From positions 24,556,501 through 24,620,500 of the forward strand of contig NC_135358.1 in the NCBI RefSeq assembly GCF_051622035.1: DNA of 64,000 nucleotides. The letters are read 5' to 3'. The notes under the pieces were generated by a model, which did no database searches, was not told where the DNA came from, and was given only the letters and a program-made list of their open reading frames with translations. Numbering within the stretch: position 1 is the stretch's first letter; every line of letters begins with the position of its first letter. The position numbers and the translations under genes are program-made. This document shows, in pieces, positions 35,801-49,661 of this stretch. This DNA comes from Arctopsyche grandis. Its lineage: Eukaryota > Arthropoda > Insecta > Trichoptera > Hydropsychidae.

Positions 35801-38800
35801 TGGTGGGGCACTTTTATAGCTGATACTTTGGCCCAGTTATACAGTCCATCGAATACTTTGATTTTCTCACAAAATAGGTACAATCAGGTTGTTCGCAATT
35901 GAATTTTCTCGATTGTTACATTCGCTACTAATCATTGATTATTAATTTTTAGAGTTCTTATTTTATTGGTGTATATGGGGCGTAAAAGTCTTCTATTTGG
36001 TAAAACTGGCGTGACAGGAGGTGGTGGTGGAGTAGTTGAATGCGTTTCCCAACTTGTAGCTCGTCTTCTTCCTCCGCCATCCGATAGTGGACAGTCTTCA
36101 ACAGATCCAATTTGGCAAACGACAGATTTGGCTTTGTTAGGATGGTTGCTCATATACTTATCAGCTTGTCTAGATACGGCTCAGCCAAAAGACGGATGTA
36201 AGTTGATTGTAATTTCTGTTTTAGATTTAAATTATCAAAAAGTTTTTCCGGTAATGTTTATTTTTTATATTTATAGCGCTCAATGCTTGGTCGCGATGGA
36301 ACTTTTTGTCAGGTGGTAATGGAAATTTCGCTGGAAATAATGCTGGTAGTATGAATGGAAACATTGGAAAGGGATCCAGCGTTGGCGGTATAAATCGGTT
36401 TCATCGACGTAAAATGCAAAAACGTCTGGTACATAAAGTAGAAGAGTTGGAAGCTGTACGAAAAGCTTATCAAGTATCTCAACAGGTGCAGGTTTGTTTC
36501 TATATATTTTTTACCTCAAATATTTGATTATGTGTTATTGCTTTGTTCATATAAGTGTCAATTTTTTATAAAAGTCGTTTTCAAAAAGTTATCAACAAAA
36601 ACAATGTACTTGTTTGTTTTATTTGGTTTAAATTAATTTATTTAATGTTTAAATGGTTTATATAATTATTATTATCTATAAAAGATATAGTATTCATGAT
36701 CATCAACATTCATTCATCGGAAGCTTATCATTTTGTTAATTTTTACATATTAAATAATGTATGAAATTAATAACCATGATGCATTTTCCTTTATTCATAA
36801 TCTAACTCGAATGATGCTGTCTACTACAATATAATAAATGTTGAACTTGAGTGTTTAATCCTCAATTAAATAAATTTAGCAGAAGTATCCTGAAAAAAAA
36901 AAAAAATTGTCGTGGGCATTTTGAACTTTGGAAGAATGTGTTAAAAATTACTTAATTTGTATACGAATTTTATATAAAATTGATTTTATTATTTTTATCT
37001 AATATTTTGAAAGTTTTTTCAATCGATTGAAAAATTTTCAATATTTTTTATTTCCATATTTCAGGCTCTTTCTGCTCTGTCAAGTCAGGCTGCTAGTTTA
37101 ACCCAGCATCTAATAACTTCAAATATTAACAATTCAAACATTTTGCAGTCCACTCATAAAAACCAAGAACCAATGTTCAAGCCCTCTTTCAAACATCAAT
37201 GGGTCAAAGTATGCTAAATTTCATATACAATAATTTTGTTTATTTTTTAATATACATATATTCTAATATGTTTTAAGTATGACGTGTATGTATGATTTTT
37301 TGTGTTAAATTCGGTAGAAAGTATTGTGCATGAAATGTTTCTTGTAAAAAAATATAGAATATTTCAATGGAACCATTTTGTATTTAACCATAATCGATTT
37401 TCTATTTTTGTCTTTAAATGTACGTTTGTTAAAACCTACAATCATCCTCATATCTTCATATATCATGCTTCATACTTCATATTTCTATATATTATATTTA
37501 TATGTACGTATGTATATGACTCTTGATTGTTTTATGTTTGTAATGTATTTAACCTTTAGGTAACCCTACCTAAAGGTATGAAACATTCTTCATCCAATTT
37601 ACAGAAGTTCGAAGACTATATTCAGCATCGACTATCAGCCTTGAATAAGAGGGTGGCGGGACATTCAAGCACAATGGGCAATTCTAGCAGATCAAATGGT
37701 AACGGCCCTGGAACAAGCAACGATAATGATTCAGTATTATTCGATGGACGGCCAACACATTTGATTTCACAACAGCTTGCTCTTCAAGTTTCCCGTAGTT
37801 TAATATCACTAATACTTTCTATGGATTTCACTTGCAATACAGATGTGCTATTATTAGCATGCAAGGTTTGATTATTTAACGTTATTAATATTGTTTATAA
37901 TTTATTTTTAATTAAATTAATCAAATTATAACATTTTCATAGGTTATCGGTCGATTGAATGGCATTTGTGGTGGATTGTCTAATGTGGTCAAGGAAAATG
38001 AAGTTCTAGAATTAATGCGAGCTGCTTGTTCACCGGCACCGTGGCATCAACACGCTCTTCTTATGCTATTGCAGGTTCGTATTTTATATTAAAAACATGT
38101 GTACGTTTTAAAAACAAACAAAATATACAATTTTTGTAATTTATAGGATTTAGTTGAATATGATCGAACTGGATGTAGAGCTTCAGATACACCGCTTTCG
38201 CCATTGCCTGTGATACAAACTGACACCTCTGAAGAAAACATTGTACAGTGGAATAGTAATAGCTTAAATCCATTTTCTAGTCCGGATAATCGAAACGATA
38301 CAATTTCAAGTGATATGGGATCAACAGTGTCGTTCGCTACTAGCAATGATGACGGTGCTGCTGGTAAATAAAAAAAATACTTACATATGTAAATGTCCAT
38401 TTCGAACGAACATGTTTGATCATATTCAAATAAAATTTTAGCTTCCGGAAGTGTAGATTATTCTCAATCGCCAATTATTGAATCAGATGAAGATTTTGAC
38501 ATAGATGACCTTCTAGAAGAAATGCCAGATAAAAGCAGGAGTTTCAATAAAGAAATTGTTCCTAAACCTCCCATCAATCAAACACCTAATGGGTATTTAA
38601 AATTTTGACTAATGTATGTATTCATTAATTAGATGTTATGTAATAATTATTATCTTATTTTAGAGCATCTATTGCTATTGATGCAAGACTAGGGTCTGGA
38701 ATGGAAATATCTGGAGAAGTACTAGTTAGACGATTAGCTTTGTTAGGGGGTGGCTCTTTAGCTACCGCAATTCATTCACAGCCAATACCATCTAATACAT

Positions 38801-41800
38801 CAGTTAATGCCACTCCTCCTGCTGAGGTTTTGCCTCCTTCGACTGGCGATTTAACCAATATGTTGATTCATTCTTTCCACACTCTTTTCACAGAACTAGA
38901 ATTACAGGTATTTAATTATATTATGATATATGATATATGAGAATCTTATTTTTAGTATTGACATCAAACAATGTTTTATTAGGATAATTGCAATTACCTT
39001 GAGCGAGTGCTTCAACTCTGGATTACATTGAATGGATGCAGCTGTGGCGTATCATTGAATAATAGTTCATCTCAAGATTCCCTGCTTATGCCCAAGATTA
39101 AATTATCGACACAAGCAGTCATTGCAATAATTCACGCTCTTAATCAGTAAATATAAATTTTTTAGACATCAAAACAAATTATTTTATGGCAATCATTTGT
39201 TTAATTTTTTTTTTGCAGACAAATAAATATTCCGATTAGGTGTTGGGTCTTAGCTTTCCAATGCTTATCGTGGATTTCCAACAGTCCGAGTAGTTCTCCA
39301 TCTAAGGTACTTTTTTTGAATTTGATTATATGTCATTATATTATATTTTATTTCTATATTATGTATGTATTCATATTGTATATTTTTTATTAGGGATCTC
39401 CGAATCCTGAAGGTATGGCAGGTATTATGCTAGAAGACCCACAATTTGTCGAAATGCTAGTAAAATTCTTGTCGTCTAATATGGAAAGCGATTTAATCTC
39501 ACACGGAGGGGAGCGATCTTGTGTAATGTTTATTTAAAATTACTCTTTTTTATAAATTATTTCCAGAATAATTTTTAAATGTTATTTCAATTATTAGGCT
39601 GGACCTGTCGCTTGCGCAACAATGGCTTGTCTCTTACAAAGAATATCAGCTCGTGCTCCTGCCACAGCTAGGAATGCTTTCTTAAGGGCTCTATGCCAAC
39701 TTACGGCTCCGTCTGGCGCCCTTCGTAATGGTAGAGGTCCACCTGATGCCCAACGAGAACTTCTACGTGTAGCCACTCCATACCCTTGCCAATACACGTC
39801 TGTACATTTGCCTGAAGCGATGAGTCTCATTGAAAGTATAGGTAATGATTCAACACTTCATGTGCTTTTAAGACGTTCTTAAACGAATTGTATTGAAATG
39901 ATTTTTTTTTAGGAGTTATAATAAATTTAGTTGGAAATTCTATCGGTGTTGAAATCTTCGGCATTGGAGAGCCGATATCCAGTGTTAGCTCTGTTGATTT
40001 GAGTGGAGGTGTCAGTGGTAGCCTTGGTGGTCTGATTGCAGAAGCTTTGGGTGTAGCAACTGATGGAGTTCGACGGGAGCGACCTGCAACTCGCCGTGAC
40101 CTTATAATATCTTTGATTATATTCGCTCGGTCGTTAATCCTTATACCACTACGTGATGTACAGGTATTTATAACACTATATAAAATGTAACTTGTTAAAC
40201 TAAGTTTTTTTTATTATTTTTCATTGACTTTTTACTCAATGTTAACAGGAAGAGATAAATACTGAGCCGAATACTGATGAAAGTCAAACGGACGAAAGTA
40301 AAGCATCACAGCAGCAGTCAGCTCACATCGATAATCCAAACCCATCAACATCGGCCACTCCACCGAAAGTTCCATGTCTCGCTGATACAGTATTACAACA
40401 CTATCCAACTATGAAGAGAATATTCAAGGCGTTATCAACTTGTTCCACAACAAATGTTTTATTTGTCCCAACAACAAGTACGTTTACAATATTGTCGTGT
40501 AATAGAATATTTCAGTGTTTGTATTTTTTTTAACTTTATGTTAATTTTTTAGCAAATGAATCTATGGCTAACGAAAATATGTCTTTCGGGGACGCATTAT
40601 TTAAGTTCGTAATAGGCTTAGTGCAAACAGCGACCCATCCAAGACTGATATTAACTCCCTTATTGGATTATTTAGGTAATTATTTTCTTATCTACTTTTG
40701 GAATGAATGAAAATGCAACGTTTTCATATTATAATGTATGTTTTTAGTTCAAGGTGCGTTGTCAGAGGCGCTTGTTAGATTCATTCTTCGATCGTTGGAA
40801 GCTCCAGATGCGCTCGAAATATTCGTTCAACTCGGTGGAATCGAAATAATTTGCTCTCGCTTAATAGCCAGTCACAAATCTCAATTGAGTCCTCAACCTG
40901 GACTCGTCGCAGCTTTGATGAATCATCTCAAACAACCTACGCAAATTATTAACCTGTCAACAGTAAATCCAGCCAATACAGAAAAAGCCCAGCAGACTAA
41001 TATGGAAATATCTGAAGGCCTATTAAATTATGCACCTTTAGGTAAATTCTTTACATTTGATTAAATTTTTATTATACATATGTATACAAATATTCATAAT
41101 TTTTTTTTTTTGATCAGGTTCAGTATCATCTAGTAATCCTAGCGCTCAACAAGCTGACGCGCTCCTCACCATAACTAATAATGGCAGTGGAAATTCAGGA
41201 GGTGGCGGTGGAGGTGGTGCTCATAGACGCACTCGATCAGCAGCATGGTCTCATCACTTCTGCCGTGGAGAAACTTCAGTAGATCTTTCTATTAGGTTGC
41301 CGCATGCAATTCTTCTGCACGAAGTTCAATTACAACCTCATCTTTCGACATTATCGAGTTTGTGTTTCTATTTAATATGGTATAGAATATTTATTATTTT
41401 TACATTTAATATATTAATTGCTTTTTTTTAGCTTGTCCTAGTGCTGTAAGTCTCGAAGTTTGTGCTCAAGGTAGCGTTATGACTCCACTAGGACCACCGC
41501 AGCCTACTGCAGGCATGACTTATATACGTTTGAAATTGGCTAATCCACTGGTCGTCAGTACTGTTTTAGTAAGTCGAACTTATAACCCGAATGATCCTAA
41601 TAAATAAATCATCAACTTTAGAGAAATAAATATATTTTACTGTGAAATACTTTATATATTTTATTTTTATTTTAGGTAAGACTTTATAGACCTAGGGATA
41701 ATTTCAATATGGGACTGTTAAACATACGAATATTGGGTACAGCAGCGTTTACAGCACCATCAGCAGATAAAGTTGAAGAAAAACTAGCTGCAACGAGGTA

Positions 41801-44800
41801 ATTAAACTTTTTCAATCGGCGTTAAAATAAATTATTATAATAATTAACACATGAATAATTTTGTTATTATAGTGCTGGATGGGCAGTTTTATTGTGGTGG
41901 TGTTTGTGTGGATCGGAAACGACGTCTCATTTAGAAGCTAGACAACGTGCATCATCTATTCCGGGTCTCGCCGAAGCCACAGCTGGCCTTCTTCTTTCTG
42001 CCGCTACACCTTCGGCAACGCTACGATCACTTCTTCTCGCATTGGGCAGTGAAAGATCGACAGCTTTACGAGTACTGTCATTGATGTTACACAGTGCTCA
42101 TATTCCAGCGCATAGAGGTAAATATAACATCAATTACATATACATACATAGTATTATTTATGTACATTTTTGTAATTCATGTTTTTACTTTATTTTTTAT
42201 TAGGATACCAACCGTCATTCCTTTCTATCAATGCTAAGAGTGCAACAGACTCGGTTTGTGATTTATTATTCCAGCTGTGTACCATTCAAGATGTACACTC
42301 GTCGCAACGAATCAAAACGTTCATTGACTGGTTAAAGAATTGTGGTCAGTCGATGCTTTCGCATGCTAGGCAAAGATCGTCTAACGATCTAATGTTTAAT
42401 ACCAGCTATACTTCGAAGTATTTGAGTCCTGTGTATATTCAATGTCTCGCTTCTGTCCTGTGGTCTATCAAAGAACATCATGTGCAGTACAATTTGAACG
42501 ATATTATCACTAGGGATTTGTTTGATACCATTTACGATTGGCTCGAAATACTTCCAAAATACGCCACCGTTAAAAGATCACTCAACTCAGGTGTGTATAT
42601 TTAATAAATAATGCATAATCGCATTCGTGTAAAATCTTGTTACATTAATATTTGTTTTTTTCAGTCCTTTGTTCTATATGTTATATCAAACCGGAGTTAT
42701 TCACGAGAATGTTGCAAAGAATGAAAATTTTAGTACCCGATGCTTCATCATCATCGAGCACTGTTGAAGCATCTATATCAGACGATAGGTTTGTAGTCAC
42801 TATCTTGATTTGAATCTTGATTTGTCCAAACGACTTAAATTTTTTTTTATTACAGGAAAGATTTAGAAGCTCGTGAAGCTGTAACTGATGATATAAAGGT
42901 TTACCGTGAGAACACTCAATTGCTAAAACCAGTGTCTTTAGAAAATCTTAAACTTTCACCATCTCAATTTATGACTATATCTGTCGCTTGTATGTCTCCT
43001 GAGGCTACAAAAGCGCTCCTGAAATCACATTTATTAACGAGTGTTACTAAAGCTATCGAAAGTATGTTTGAATTAAATGTTTTATTTTAGATTATTAATT
43101 TTATTTACATTATTAATTTATGTAAAATTTTTTTTTAGTATTTTGCACTCAGCAAAATAGCACTGATCAAGATCGTGTATCTCTAACTGATTCCGATAAA
43201 TCTAGAAAAACTGGTAAGATATATTTTTAAAAGCAGCTATTCGTTCGAACTAATTTTAAATGTAATAAAATATATTAAATAATTTTAGACGGACTTATGA
43301 CTTTGGAAATGATGCCTGTTTTGGTTGAATGGCTATCTTATCTTTGCATCGATGCCGAAATAAAAAATTGGCTGGGACGATCAGTGGGATCTATCTTCTG
43401 GAAACCACTTCTTATGATGCTATGCCTTCCATCATCTAAAACTAAGTAAGCTAAATGAACATTTAAATTAATCACTACGATGGTGATTTTTTTTTGTAAT
43501 AAAATTTTCTTTTTAAATTGTAGATCATGGCATAAAAGCGAACTTCACACACAATTAGAAGAGAAAACAATCAAACTGTTTGGCGCTTTAGTATTGTGTC
43601 ACGCTACAAATCAACAATTGTTCGCTAAAACATTGTATGACGTTATCAAATGCCATCCAGAGACATTATCAGGTATTTTTCATTTGGAAGCAATTTAAAT
43701 TTATGTGTCGACTTAAAATAATACTTAATCGTTTGTATAGGCACAGGTTCTCCGATCAGTGGATTTACACGTGGACTCTTATTGAGACTGCTCCTGAGAA
43801 GCGAAAGAATTTCCGTAGCCATTCGAATAAAGGGTAGTAACGAGTCTTACTTCAAAGACGCCAATACATCATTCAACCTTCGATATTCAACTACAAGTCC
43901 ATTACCACCGAGATATCTTGCCACACATCCATCTCTATATGGTTGTATATTATTGTCGCTGCCCCACCAGACGCAATTGTCCGATATAATATCACAGCAT
44001 CTATTATTGAGTAAGATTTGTTGTAAAACTGATTTAAACATTTATTGAAATTATTTGTTAATAATTTTAATTCGTATGTATAGGTGGTAATACGTGGTCC
44101 GTGAACGAATCGTCGATAACTGTAAATAACATACCGAAAAAGTCTTCAATGATTGGAAATTTCGCTGATGTGATCAGCAATGCCCAGAGTAGCGCCGGTG
44201 CTATTGACGCTTGGGAACTCAGTGTTGCCGCCGCCAATACTGCCAAAGATAAAAGAACTAAAGACGCCAGAAACCTGTGCGCTAAACAGGCCATGTTGAT
44301 GCACAGTAAAAAGAAAGGTTCTCAACGTGGTTCGTCCAGCAAAAAAGATGAATTTTCAATTAATAATCCTTCATTATTCAATTCCGTTAATATACCAGGT
44401 ATACTATATGTATTTAATTAAAAGAATGATCATTTTGTAACAGTGACACTATTTTATTTTAAATAAAATGAATTATTTTAGATTCATTATCATCCAATAG
44501 TATTAAAATATTAGTTGATGGTTTAGATGGCTATGTTTCATCTAATGTAACATTGGGAATGTTATGCTCGGCTACATCATACAAATTTGGTCCACAGCTT
44601 AATATCTCCATCATTTCACCTTTTAATAATCGTAAGTTTCATATGTATACTAGTTTACTAAGATTGAAGGATGAAATTCAATGTATGTAATAAAAATATT
44701 TTTATCACAGCGGACTCTTCAGAACACAGTATTCCACAATGTATGCTCAGTGAAATGCAACCACATCCTTCGCTCCTGGCTACTTTCGTTGGAGCCGGTG

Positions 44801-47800
44801 GACTTGCATTATTAGCACGTCATCTACCACCGGTGTGTCCCCCATTACCGCTTTCGATACAGCCTAGCAAAGATTCCACAAATACAGATGAGTGGGTAAA
44901 GTTGGACGATGTCTATGAAGATGTGGCGGAAGCTGGTAGTAGTAGTACTAATGATGAAGCCAGCTCCTTGGTGCCTGCTCATTCATTGGTAGCATTGGGA
45001 TTGTTGCTTCGATTGCCAGGTTACGCTGAAGCTTTGCTGAAAGAAGGTCAAAAAGCTGTATATTTGCTAAGGCTTTTGCTAGGCGTGACAGACGATGGAG
45101 AAGGAAGTAAGTCGAGAATATAAAATTAATGTGCTGTAAATTAATTATGTTTTGAAATAAAATTTATGTGTATTTTTAGAAGATATTATGTCGGTATGTG
45201 GACCCGGACTCGGTACGCTTTCATTCAAAGTGTTGGGTTCGTTGTTGGAAAGTCTGCCACTGTCTACTGATGATGGAATGCTACTTAGGTCCACGTTGCT
45301 TCAGTCGGGAACTTTACGACTTTTATTACTTTGCCTTGCTGTGTTCACTCACCAACAACCTGATTCACCACCTTCAGAGGTTTGTTTTCCATTTTTTTGA
45401 ATTCCTTTTTTTAAATTGTTTTAATTGTATATTGATTTGTAATTGCGTTTTAGACTACACATACAAACGGTTCACTCTCCAAAGCAAAAGCTGAAGAAAA
45501 AAGCAAACTGTATTGGGCCAAAGGTACCGGTTTTGGTACTGGTTCCACTCAGCAATCCTGGAACGTAGAAGAATCACTTTTGAGACAAAAAACGGAGGAA
45601 GAACATGTTACTGTTTTACTTCAGGTAGGTTTTTTTTTTTTTTTTTAGAAATTTTAGTGAACTAATAAAAGATGTATTTTCTGTTTTTGGTTAGTTTATT
45701 TGCATCTTAGGTATAGATTTCTGCCATTGAACATTTTGCACTATAAACTGTAAAAAATTAATTAACTAAATCAATTTTTATATCAGGTAATCGCATCATA
45801 CATTCAACCTGGCGAAAAATGGCAAGTCGGAGAGCAATCGTCAGAATCAAACGTGGAAAGTGATGCTTCGTCATCGACAAGCACAGAAAGTCAACCGTCT
45901 TGTTTACCAACCGAGTTCATTACTATAATTCACCAAAGTGTCCTATTACCAGCTATTTCATCATACCTTAGAAACGATTCAGGTTTTAATTAAACAATAA
46001 TAAATGTGTATCATTATTTAAGTGAATAATTTAACATTGATAATTATTTTTCAGTGCTAGATATGTCACGACACATTCCACTGTATTTAGCTGTTATGAA
46101 AGTGGTACGTGCAGTTATGACCACGCAAGCCTTATGTTCACACGGAGATGGCCCTTCTGTGCCTATTTCATCTTCACTAACAGTCATACCACAACTGCTG
46201 CATCAAATGAGCTGTACTGTAGACACATACGCAAAGAAATTGAAGTTAGCATGATGTTCATACATATTTAGTTGAATTGTTTTTCTATATAAAAAGATTA
46301 TTCTAATTTAAAATGTTATTTAGAATGAACAAAAAGACTGCTTTTTCAAAGACTTACACCCAAAAATCGATTAATTCTAATACAGACGGTTGCGAAGATG
46401 ACGAAGGACTCGCACTACTCATTCCAGATATTCAAGTAAGCATATTAGATTTCTTTTAATCTGACTTCAACTTTTGAAGGATGACTTTAACTTTTGAATT
46501 TTTTAGGCAACGTCTGCATTAATTCAACGCAGATTAGGAATGAGTGATGAAAGCAAGGGCTTAGTCAGTACGTCGCTTATACTCCGAACACCTTCAACTG
46601 CCACGAGAGAGGCGAGATATTTGGAAGTCATGCGAAGGCTTCAATTCGGTAATTATTATGAACTTTATTATAAAGTTATATAAATTTCCCGAAACGTGTG
46701 TTTATTATTGAATGGAATTTTCAGAAACGTTTGAAATGATCGGAGAGTGTCCGGACAATGGATTTAAATTCAACGTTCCGTATCATTTCGAGTCGACTGT
46801 ACGTGCAGCCGGTGAACACAGTCATCCCGCTCGAATGAAACGACTGGCCCAAGAAGCAGTGACATTATCCACCAGTTTACCGCTTTCGTACAGCAGTTCC
46901 GTATTTGTTAGAACAGACCAAGATAGATTAGATGTTATGAAAGTAAGATTATACTTTTATTACCTCTTTGTTGTTGTTGTTGTTGTTGTATTATTTGACT
47001 TTTGACGTTTGCTTTTCTCAGGTTTTAATAACAGGTCCTTCAGATACACCCTATGCAAATGGATGTTTCGAATTAGACGTTTACTTCCCGATAGACTATC
47101 CTAACACTCCAATGTTAATAAATCTAGAAACGACGGGTAGACATTCAGTAAGGTTTAATCCAAATTTATATCTAGACGGTAAAGTTTGCCTGTCAGTGCT
47201 TAATACTTGGCATGGTCGACCGGAAGAACAATGGAATGCGCAAACATCAAGTTTCTTACAGGTTTGATTTTATTGTTGAATTTTCCATCTCTATTTAAAT
47301 CGGTGAATTGTTATTTTATGTAATTGCTGTTTTAGGTTTTGGTGTCTATTCAAAGTTTGATCCTTGTACCCGAGCCATATTTTAACGAGCCTGGGTTTGA
47401 ACGAAGTCGTGGTACACCTGGTGGAACTCATCACAGCTTAGAATATAATTCTAATATATATCAAGCGTGTGTACGTTGGGCAATGTTAGAACAATTGAGA
47501 AACCCTACGTCTTGCTTTCAACAGGTATGGCATTTACTAATTAGTACTCCTTGTATTCTATAACAAAATAAAAAAAGAAAACAATATAAATCTTTGATTA
47601 TTTCTTTGCTTTGACTAATAGTGTTCTATATAATATTTATTGGACTTTATGCTTACAATGACATTTACACATTGCTACTGGCTTTGTTTATTATCAATTA
47701 TAGAATTTAAAGTTCATACATGATTCAGTTCTTATTTGCACACTTATTCATCGTGTTCTTGTTAATTGTTTATTTAAAATAAATACATTATTATTATTTT

Positions 47801-48227
47801 CAGGTAATACAAACACACTTCTGGTTGAAGCGAGATGAAATATGTTCAGTTATAGAAGGGTGGATTGAAGAGTTAGAGAAACAAGCTGGTGATAAAAGGA
47901 CTCAACGTAATATACGTCTCAATATGGTGGCACTGAAGGTTATTATTTATTTGAATTCCTTATTTGCGACGTTACATGTGTGTAAAGTAACGCTAATCCT
48001 TGGTGTATTTTCAGCGACACTATAAAAATTTGCGAGAAGAGCTCGCCAAATTAGCGGTGCCTCCCGGTTTGGAAGATTTAGAAACGCCATTTAGCGCAAC
48101 GTACACAACACGAGATTCGTCAGCGCCATTGGCCTCCCCTCCTGCAATATGTGACCAACAAAATCAGGACATGGAAGTTGATATGGATCAACTGATTAAA
48201 AAAATTGTGTCGGAAGGATGCGAGTGA
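26500..48227 (+). CDS. BIRC6: BIRC6/BRUCE: giant BIR- and UBC-domain E2/E3 ubiquitin ligase
   Basis: An inhibitor-of-apoptosis family ubiquitin ligase that binds caspases and IAP antagonists; also linked to cytokinesis and autophagy. Coding exons: 26500-26746, 27541-27728, 27814-27948, 28027-28283, 28368-28569, 28654-28900, 29217-32217, 32286-32540, 32619-32794, 33005-33186, 33274-33477, 34544-34687, 34762-34920, 34991-35145, 35227-35587, 35666-35877, 35953-36197, 36277-36491, 37065-37208, 37560-37865, 37943-38074, 38147-38363, 38442-38592, 38664-38907, 38983-39146, 39219-39306, 39394-39522, 39598-39841, 39913-40163, 40249-40477, 40553-40675, 40748-41041, 41118-41357, 41432-41568, 41676-41797, 41873-42117, 42204-42590, 42665-42788, 42856-43061, 43139-43213, 43289-43445, 43524-43672, 43741-44010, 44084-44398, 44482-44631, 44711-45106, 45180-45379, 45454-45624, 45787-45982, 46055-46244, 46324-46435, 46507-46648, 46725-46942, 47022-47261, 47336-47524, 47804-47938, 48015-48227. 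They sum to 14,280 nt, 4,759 aa (human about 4,857). The BIR domain is at about 259-330 with zinc ligands C302, C305, H322, C329. The UBC domain is encoded by 46725-47524, with active-site Cys at 47187-47189 ([15 protein letters not shown]). The 33186 donor is the least certain junction. ATG 26500 is preceded by an in-frame stop at 26482. Confidence 0.97.
26750..26860. repeat. CCCCA simple repeat at the start of BIRC6 intron 1
   Basis: Tandem CACCC/CCCCA units in two blocks (26760-26800 and 26819-26853). The minus strand reads GGGGTGGGGTGGGG, which could form a G-quadruplex in the template strand just downstream of exon 1. Confidence 0.75.
28901..29216. other. BIRC6 intron 6
   Basis: A 316-bp intron before the 3-kb exon. 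It contains an uneven inverted pair, with AAGGTTAATGTGATAGACTG near 28958 facing TTGATTAATCACATTAACC near 29064; otherwise AT-rich with a poly-T acceptor tract. Confidence 0.5.
33700..33740 (-). mobile_element. Helitron-type 3' terminus, minus strand
   Basis: On the minus strand it reads CGATGATATTTCATCG (6-bp stem hairpin), then GGCTATTCA, CTAG and T: the hairpin-plus-CTAG layout of Helitron 3' ends. The body would extend to higher coordinates within the intron; its 5' end is not recognised. Confidence 0.6.
33988..34072 (+). repeat. tRNA-like sequence, probably a SINE head
   Basis: It has an A-box-like ATGGCATGCGACG and a good B box (GAGGTTCGATTCC) with the RNA polymerase III spacing, and GGGCG at the start can pair with CGCCC at the end. 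The full cloverleaf does not close: the last two acceptor pairs and one T-stem pair fail. A tRNA-derived SINE or tRNA pseudogene is therefore more likely than a functional tRNA. Confidence 0.5.
36492..37064. other. BIRC6 intron 18
   Basis: A 573-bp AT-rich intron with an A-run near 36893-36905. I see nothing else in it. Confidence 0.6.
37209..37559. other. BIRC6 intron 19
   Basis: A 351-bp AT-rich intron with TACGTATGTATATGAC-type microsatellite sequence before its acceptor. Open frames crossing it are not coding. Confidence 0.6.
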
Positions 48228-49661
48228 TTGTTATAGAATAGAAACAATTTACATACAGGGCAAGTTTACTAAATAGATGAATAATGAAATAAACAAGAGA
48301 AAATTTCGGAATACCCATGGATAAAATATGTAATGTGTAATAAAGATGCATTTATTAATTTTTTAAAAACAGCATACAAATTATATAAACATTTTTACCT
48401 TTAAAAAAAAAATAACCACCCTTTCAAAGGGATCAATTGCTTTTTGGGAAGTGGAAGTATCTGTCGTTTTACAATATGTGTAGTTCCTCTTTATCAGTGC
48501 TTATTTAGTACACTTACATTTGCATCCTCGGAAATATGATAGTTGTTTTTATGAAAATTATATTTTTATCGTTATTTGCTTTAAAAAATTTTTTTTTTAA
48601 GTTGAAATGATTCTATTTTGTGGGATGTTCAGTTTCTTAACAGTATTCATAGTGGTTTTTTATTTGTCTTATCATTTGACATGGAAGTTTTTTTAAGTTT
48701 CTTCATTAAAATTATTATATTCCAGTGAGATTTTCCTCATCACTAATACTATTGAAAATAAAATAAAATAACGAATTGGTTGTATTTAGTCAACGTTGAA
48801 TATTTTAATAATGTGTGAACCAATCTACATGTATGATAAATATGTATTTTTTTTTAAATATAATTTTAAAGCAAAATTTCTCTTTACACTATGTGTACAT
48901 GAACAGTTTGGAATTTATAAGTGAGAAATTTCATTGTGAAAAAATTACCCAAGTTATCTGTTTATATTCAGATAATAATTGTAAATATAACAATATAAAT
49001 AATGTTGTGTTTCATTGTGATTTTTAATGTAATTTGTTTCCTTATTTTTTTTCTTAAGTTGCACCCAAATAAAAATATATATTTAAACAGACGTAACAGA
49101 TACATAAAAAATAAATTCTTTTAGGCCAAGTATATTTATTGCAAATATTTATTGATGTAAATAAACTTAACAATGAATATTGTGTAAATATAAATTTAAT
49201 ATAATAGTTTTCAATTTATTATATTACAAATAAGTTATCCTTATATCCAAAACAAGTGGTTATCAATAATTATTTTTCATCAAATCCAACAATTCTTCCT
49301 ATAATTTACATAGTTACTTTACAGTAAACTTTTAGGGCATTGTAACTCAACGTACGTACGCACGCACAAATTGAAGAGTTATAATTTCTAACACTAAACA
49401 ATACTTAAAACATTCTGTCAACAATTTACAACAAATCGATGAAAACAATAATCAAATTGCCAATTACAAAAAAACAGAAGGAAAAAAAAACAGTTTCTTT
49501 TATCAACATTTTTTATTCTAACTGATTTATATGATAAAATATTTTACATAAAGAACGCATTTTAGTAAAATGATTGTTTTTTCCTAACAATCTAACGCGA
49601 AGTCAAATTTATAAGATTATTCAACAAGTATAAAATAAAAACAATAATTTAGATGTTTCAT
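48228..49661. other. Tail-to-tail intergenic: 3' UTRs of BIRC6 and WDR20
   Basis: AT-rich 1.4 kb between two stop codons of convergent genes. AATAAA occurs at 48339 for BIRC6; TTTATT clusters near 49133-49155 would serve as signals for WDR20 on the minus strand. I see no gene or transposon here. Confidence 0.6.
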
